Below are positions 4,779 through 6,050 of a DNA stretch of 6,050 nt, piece by piece. The DNA is from an uncultured Collinsella sp. (GTDB taxonomy: Bacteria > Actinomycetota > Coriobacteriia > Coriobacteriales > Coriobacteriaceae): positions 1-6,050 of the forward strand of contig CABVBR010000124.1 in the NCBI GenBank assembly GCA_902496645.1. The letters are read 5' to 3'. The position numbers and the translations under genes were made by a program. Under the pieces are notes generated by a model. That model made no database searches, was not told the origin of the DNA, and saw only the letters and a list, made by a program, of their open reading frames with translations. Within the stretch, counting starts at the first letter, position 1, and every line of letters starts with the position of its first letter.

Positions 4779-5867
4779 ATGGCACATGTCGATGACCAGC
4801 GTGTGGCGCGCGTGCTCGATGCGCTCGAGGCTCAGCACCCCGGCGCGCAGCTGCTCGTAAATGACCCGTGGTCGATCTATTACCTGACTGGCTTTTATGC
4901 CGATATGTTCGAGCGTTTTTGCGGCGTGTTACTCGCACGCGGTGGCGAGCCCGTGATCCTAGTCAACGCGCTGCACCAGCTGCCCGAGTACGACAATGCC
5001 CGCGTTGCCTATCACACCGATACCGACGTCGTGGCCGACGCCATCGCGCGCGAGGTCGATCCGACCAAGCCGCTCGGCATCGACACCGTCATGCGCTCTG
5101 GCTTTTTAATGCCCCTCATGGAGCGTCATGCTGCCAGCGAGTTTTTCCTGGGCGACTTTGCCGTTACCGCCGCGCGCACCTACAAGGATGCCGCCGAGCA
5201 GGATCTCATGCGCGTATCCTCGGCTGCCAACGACGCCGTAATGGCCGATGCGATCAAGCTCGTGCACGAGGGCGTGACAGAGCGCGAGATTGCCGACCAG
5301 ATGCTCGGCCTCTACCGCAAGCATGACTGCGAGGGCTTTAGCTTTCCGCCCATCGTGAGCTTTGGCGCCAACGCCGGCGACCCGCATCACGAGCCCGACG
5401 ACACCGTGCTCAAGCGCGGCGACGTGGTGTTGTTCGACATTGGCGGGCGTCGTCGCAACTATTGCTCGGACATGACGCGCACGTTCTTTTGGGGCGAGCC
5501 CGACGAGGAGACGGCGCGCATCTACGACATCGTGCGCCGCGCGAACGAGGCCGCAGAGGCGCTCATCGCACCGGGCGTGCGCATGTGCGACCTGGACCGT
5601 GCCGCACGCGACGTGATTGAGGACGCTGGCTACGGCAAGTACTTCACGCACCGCCTGGGACACTCGATCGGTCTGCAGGACCACGAGCCGGGCGATGTTT
5701 CACTCGTCAACGAGCAGGTGATTGAGCCGGGCATGACCTTCTCCATCGAGCCGGGCATCTATCTCCCCGGCCGCACCGGCGTCCGTATCGAAGACCTGGC
5801 CCTAGTCACCGAGACCGGCGTCGAGATCCTCAATGCCTACCCCCACGATCCGACCCGCCTAGACTAG
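4779..5867 (+). CDS. M24-family Xaa-Pro peptidase (aminopeptidase P / prolidase type)
   Basis: A 362-residue cytoplasmic metallopeptidase that removes the residue before proline from peptides, in peptide turnover. Residues about 5-125 form the creatinase-like N-terminal domain (DPWSIYYLTGF), and about 135-360 the pita-bread catalytic domain. The five metal ligands are all present: D220 and D231 (in FDIGGRRRNYCSDMTRTFF), H295 (GHSIGLQDHEPGD), E324 (SIEPGIY) and E338 (GVRIEDL). H203/H204 in GDPHHEPDD match the conserved substrate-side histidines. The enzyme should be active with two divalent metals, usually Mn or Co. Length is normal for PepQ-like enzymes; dipeptidase versus aminopeptidase specificity cannot be read. 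The ATG at 4779 is chosen over the in-frame GTG at 4731, because GAAAGGA (4766-4772) sits 6 nt upstream and the GTG lies inside a palindromic repeat. It appears monocistronic, between intergenic repeats and a strong terminator. Confidence 0.93.
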   Translation: MAHVDDQRVARVLDALEAQHPGAQLLVNDPWSIYYLTGFYADMFERFCGVLLARGGEPVILVNALHQLPEYDNARVAYHTDTDVVADAIAREVDPTKPLGIDTVMRSGFLMPLMERHAASEFFLGDFAVTAARTYKDAAEQDLMRVSSAANDAVMADAIKLVHEGVTEREIADQMLGLYRKHDCEGFSFPPIVSFGANAGDPHHEPDDTVLKRGDVVLFDIGGRRRNYCSDMTRTFFWGEPDEETARIYDIVRRANEAAEALIAPGVRMCDLDRAARDVIEDAGYGKYFTHRLGHSIGLQDHEPGDVSLVNEQVIEPGMTFSIEPGIYLPGRTGVRIEDLALVTETGVEILNAYPHDPTRLD

Positions 5868-5869
5868 CC

Positions 5870-5902
5870 AATGTGGCAAAGGGACAGTCCCTTTGTCACA
5901 TT
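5870..5902. repeat. 33-bp near-perfect palindrome after the peptidase
   Basis: AATGTGGCAAAGGGAC (5870-5885), a central A, and GTCCCTTTGTCACATT (5887-5902) form 16-bp arms. Only one position is not Watson-Crick (G-T, a wobble in plus-strand RNA). It starts 2 bp after the peptidase stop. It is followed by CCGCTG with no T run, and a true terminator lies 43 bp further on. It is best read as an intergenic palindromic repeat of the same type as 4686-4735, perhaps also a 3' mRNA stabilising hairpin. Confidence 0.75.
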
Positions 5903-5945
5903 CCGCTGAAGCTGCGCCACGAAAACGGCCTATCTACTACGTTTA

Positions 5946-5977
5946 ACCCGCATGGGTCGACCATGCGGGTCTTTTTT
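5946..5977 (+). terminator. Strong intrinsic terminator of the peptidase gene
   Basis: ACCCGCATGG (5946-5955), loop GTCGA, and CCATGCGGGT (5961-5970) form a perfect 10-bp GC-rich stem. It is followed by C and six T residues (5972-5977). This is a classic rho-independent terminator on the plus strand, 79 bp after the peptidase stop. The minus strand has no matching T run, so it acts in one direction. Confidence 0.92.
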
Positions 5978-6050
5978 GAAAATCGGCAAGCCTTCTACCT
6001 GCACTGATAATTGTTCTCGGGGGAAGCGGGCACTGCGGGGCGCGGCAACG
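5978..6050. other. Unassigned end of window
   Basis: No gene, ribosome site or hairpin is supported in these 73 bp. A GATAAT hexamer (6006-6011) looks like a -10 element, but no -35 lies at suitable spacing. It may belong to the upstream region of the next rightward gene. Confidence 0.3.

Noticed and set aside
5870..5902. Palindrome as the peptidase terminator
   Set aside because: It has no T run after the stem; the hairpin at 5946-5977 with six Ts fits far better.

Overview
The window looks like chromosomal DNA from a high-GC gut actinobacterium of the class Coriobacteriia, most likely Collinsella or a close relative. This is inferred from the GC-rich coding style, the gene types and the style of the intergenic palindromes; no database search was possible. 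There is no phage, plasmid, transposase, tRNA, rRNA or CRISPR-Cas gene.

Layout from left to right. At the left edge is an intrinsic-terminator-like hairpin (1-34). Next comes a leftward gene (129-560) for a small membrane protein with two transmembrane helices and a double zinc ribbon. A 567-bp divergent intergenic region follows (561-1127). It holds four 55-bp imperfect palindromes at a regular 80-81 bp spacing (662-957), then a GC-rich stretch, then a perfect 15-bp palindrome (1096-1110) just upstream of the next gene. A tight rightward operon of three genes occupies 1128-4373: a GlpA-like FAD oxidoreductase with a C-terminal BFD-type iron-sulfur domain, a GlpB-like two-dinucleotide-fold flavoprotein, and a small five-cysteine DUF1667 protein. 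The first two genes abut and the third starts 3 bp after the second, each with its own Shine-Dalgarno.

A 405-bp intergenic region (4374-4778) carries a 30-bp direct repeat (28/30 identical, 252 bp apart), several mutually exclusive complementary segments, and two abutting palindromes of a GGGAC/GTCCC type. A rightward M24-family Xaa-Pro peptidase follows (4779-5867), then another GGGAC/GTCCC palindrome (5870-5902) and a strong intrinsic terminator (5946-5977). The last 73 bp are unassigned.

How the genes work together: the three-gene operon is best read as a GlpC-less anaerobic glycerol-3-phosphate dehydrogenase module, with DUF1667 in place of the membrane GlpC subunit. The substrate is inferred from family and gene order. 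The palindrome next to the start codon suggests repressor control. The zinc-ribbon protein and the peptidase appear to be independent transcription units. The most unusual feature is the 80-bp-period array of palindromes at 662-957. Its arms are conserved, its inter-unit spacers are not, and its arm differences would pair as G-U only in minus-strand RNA.
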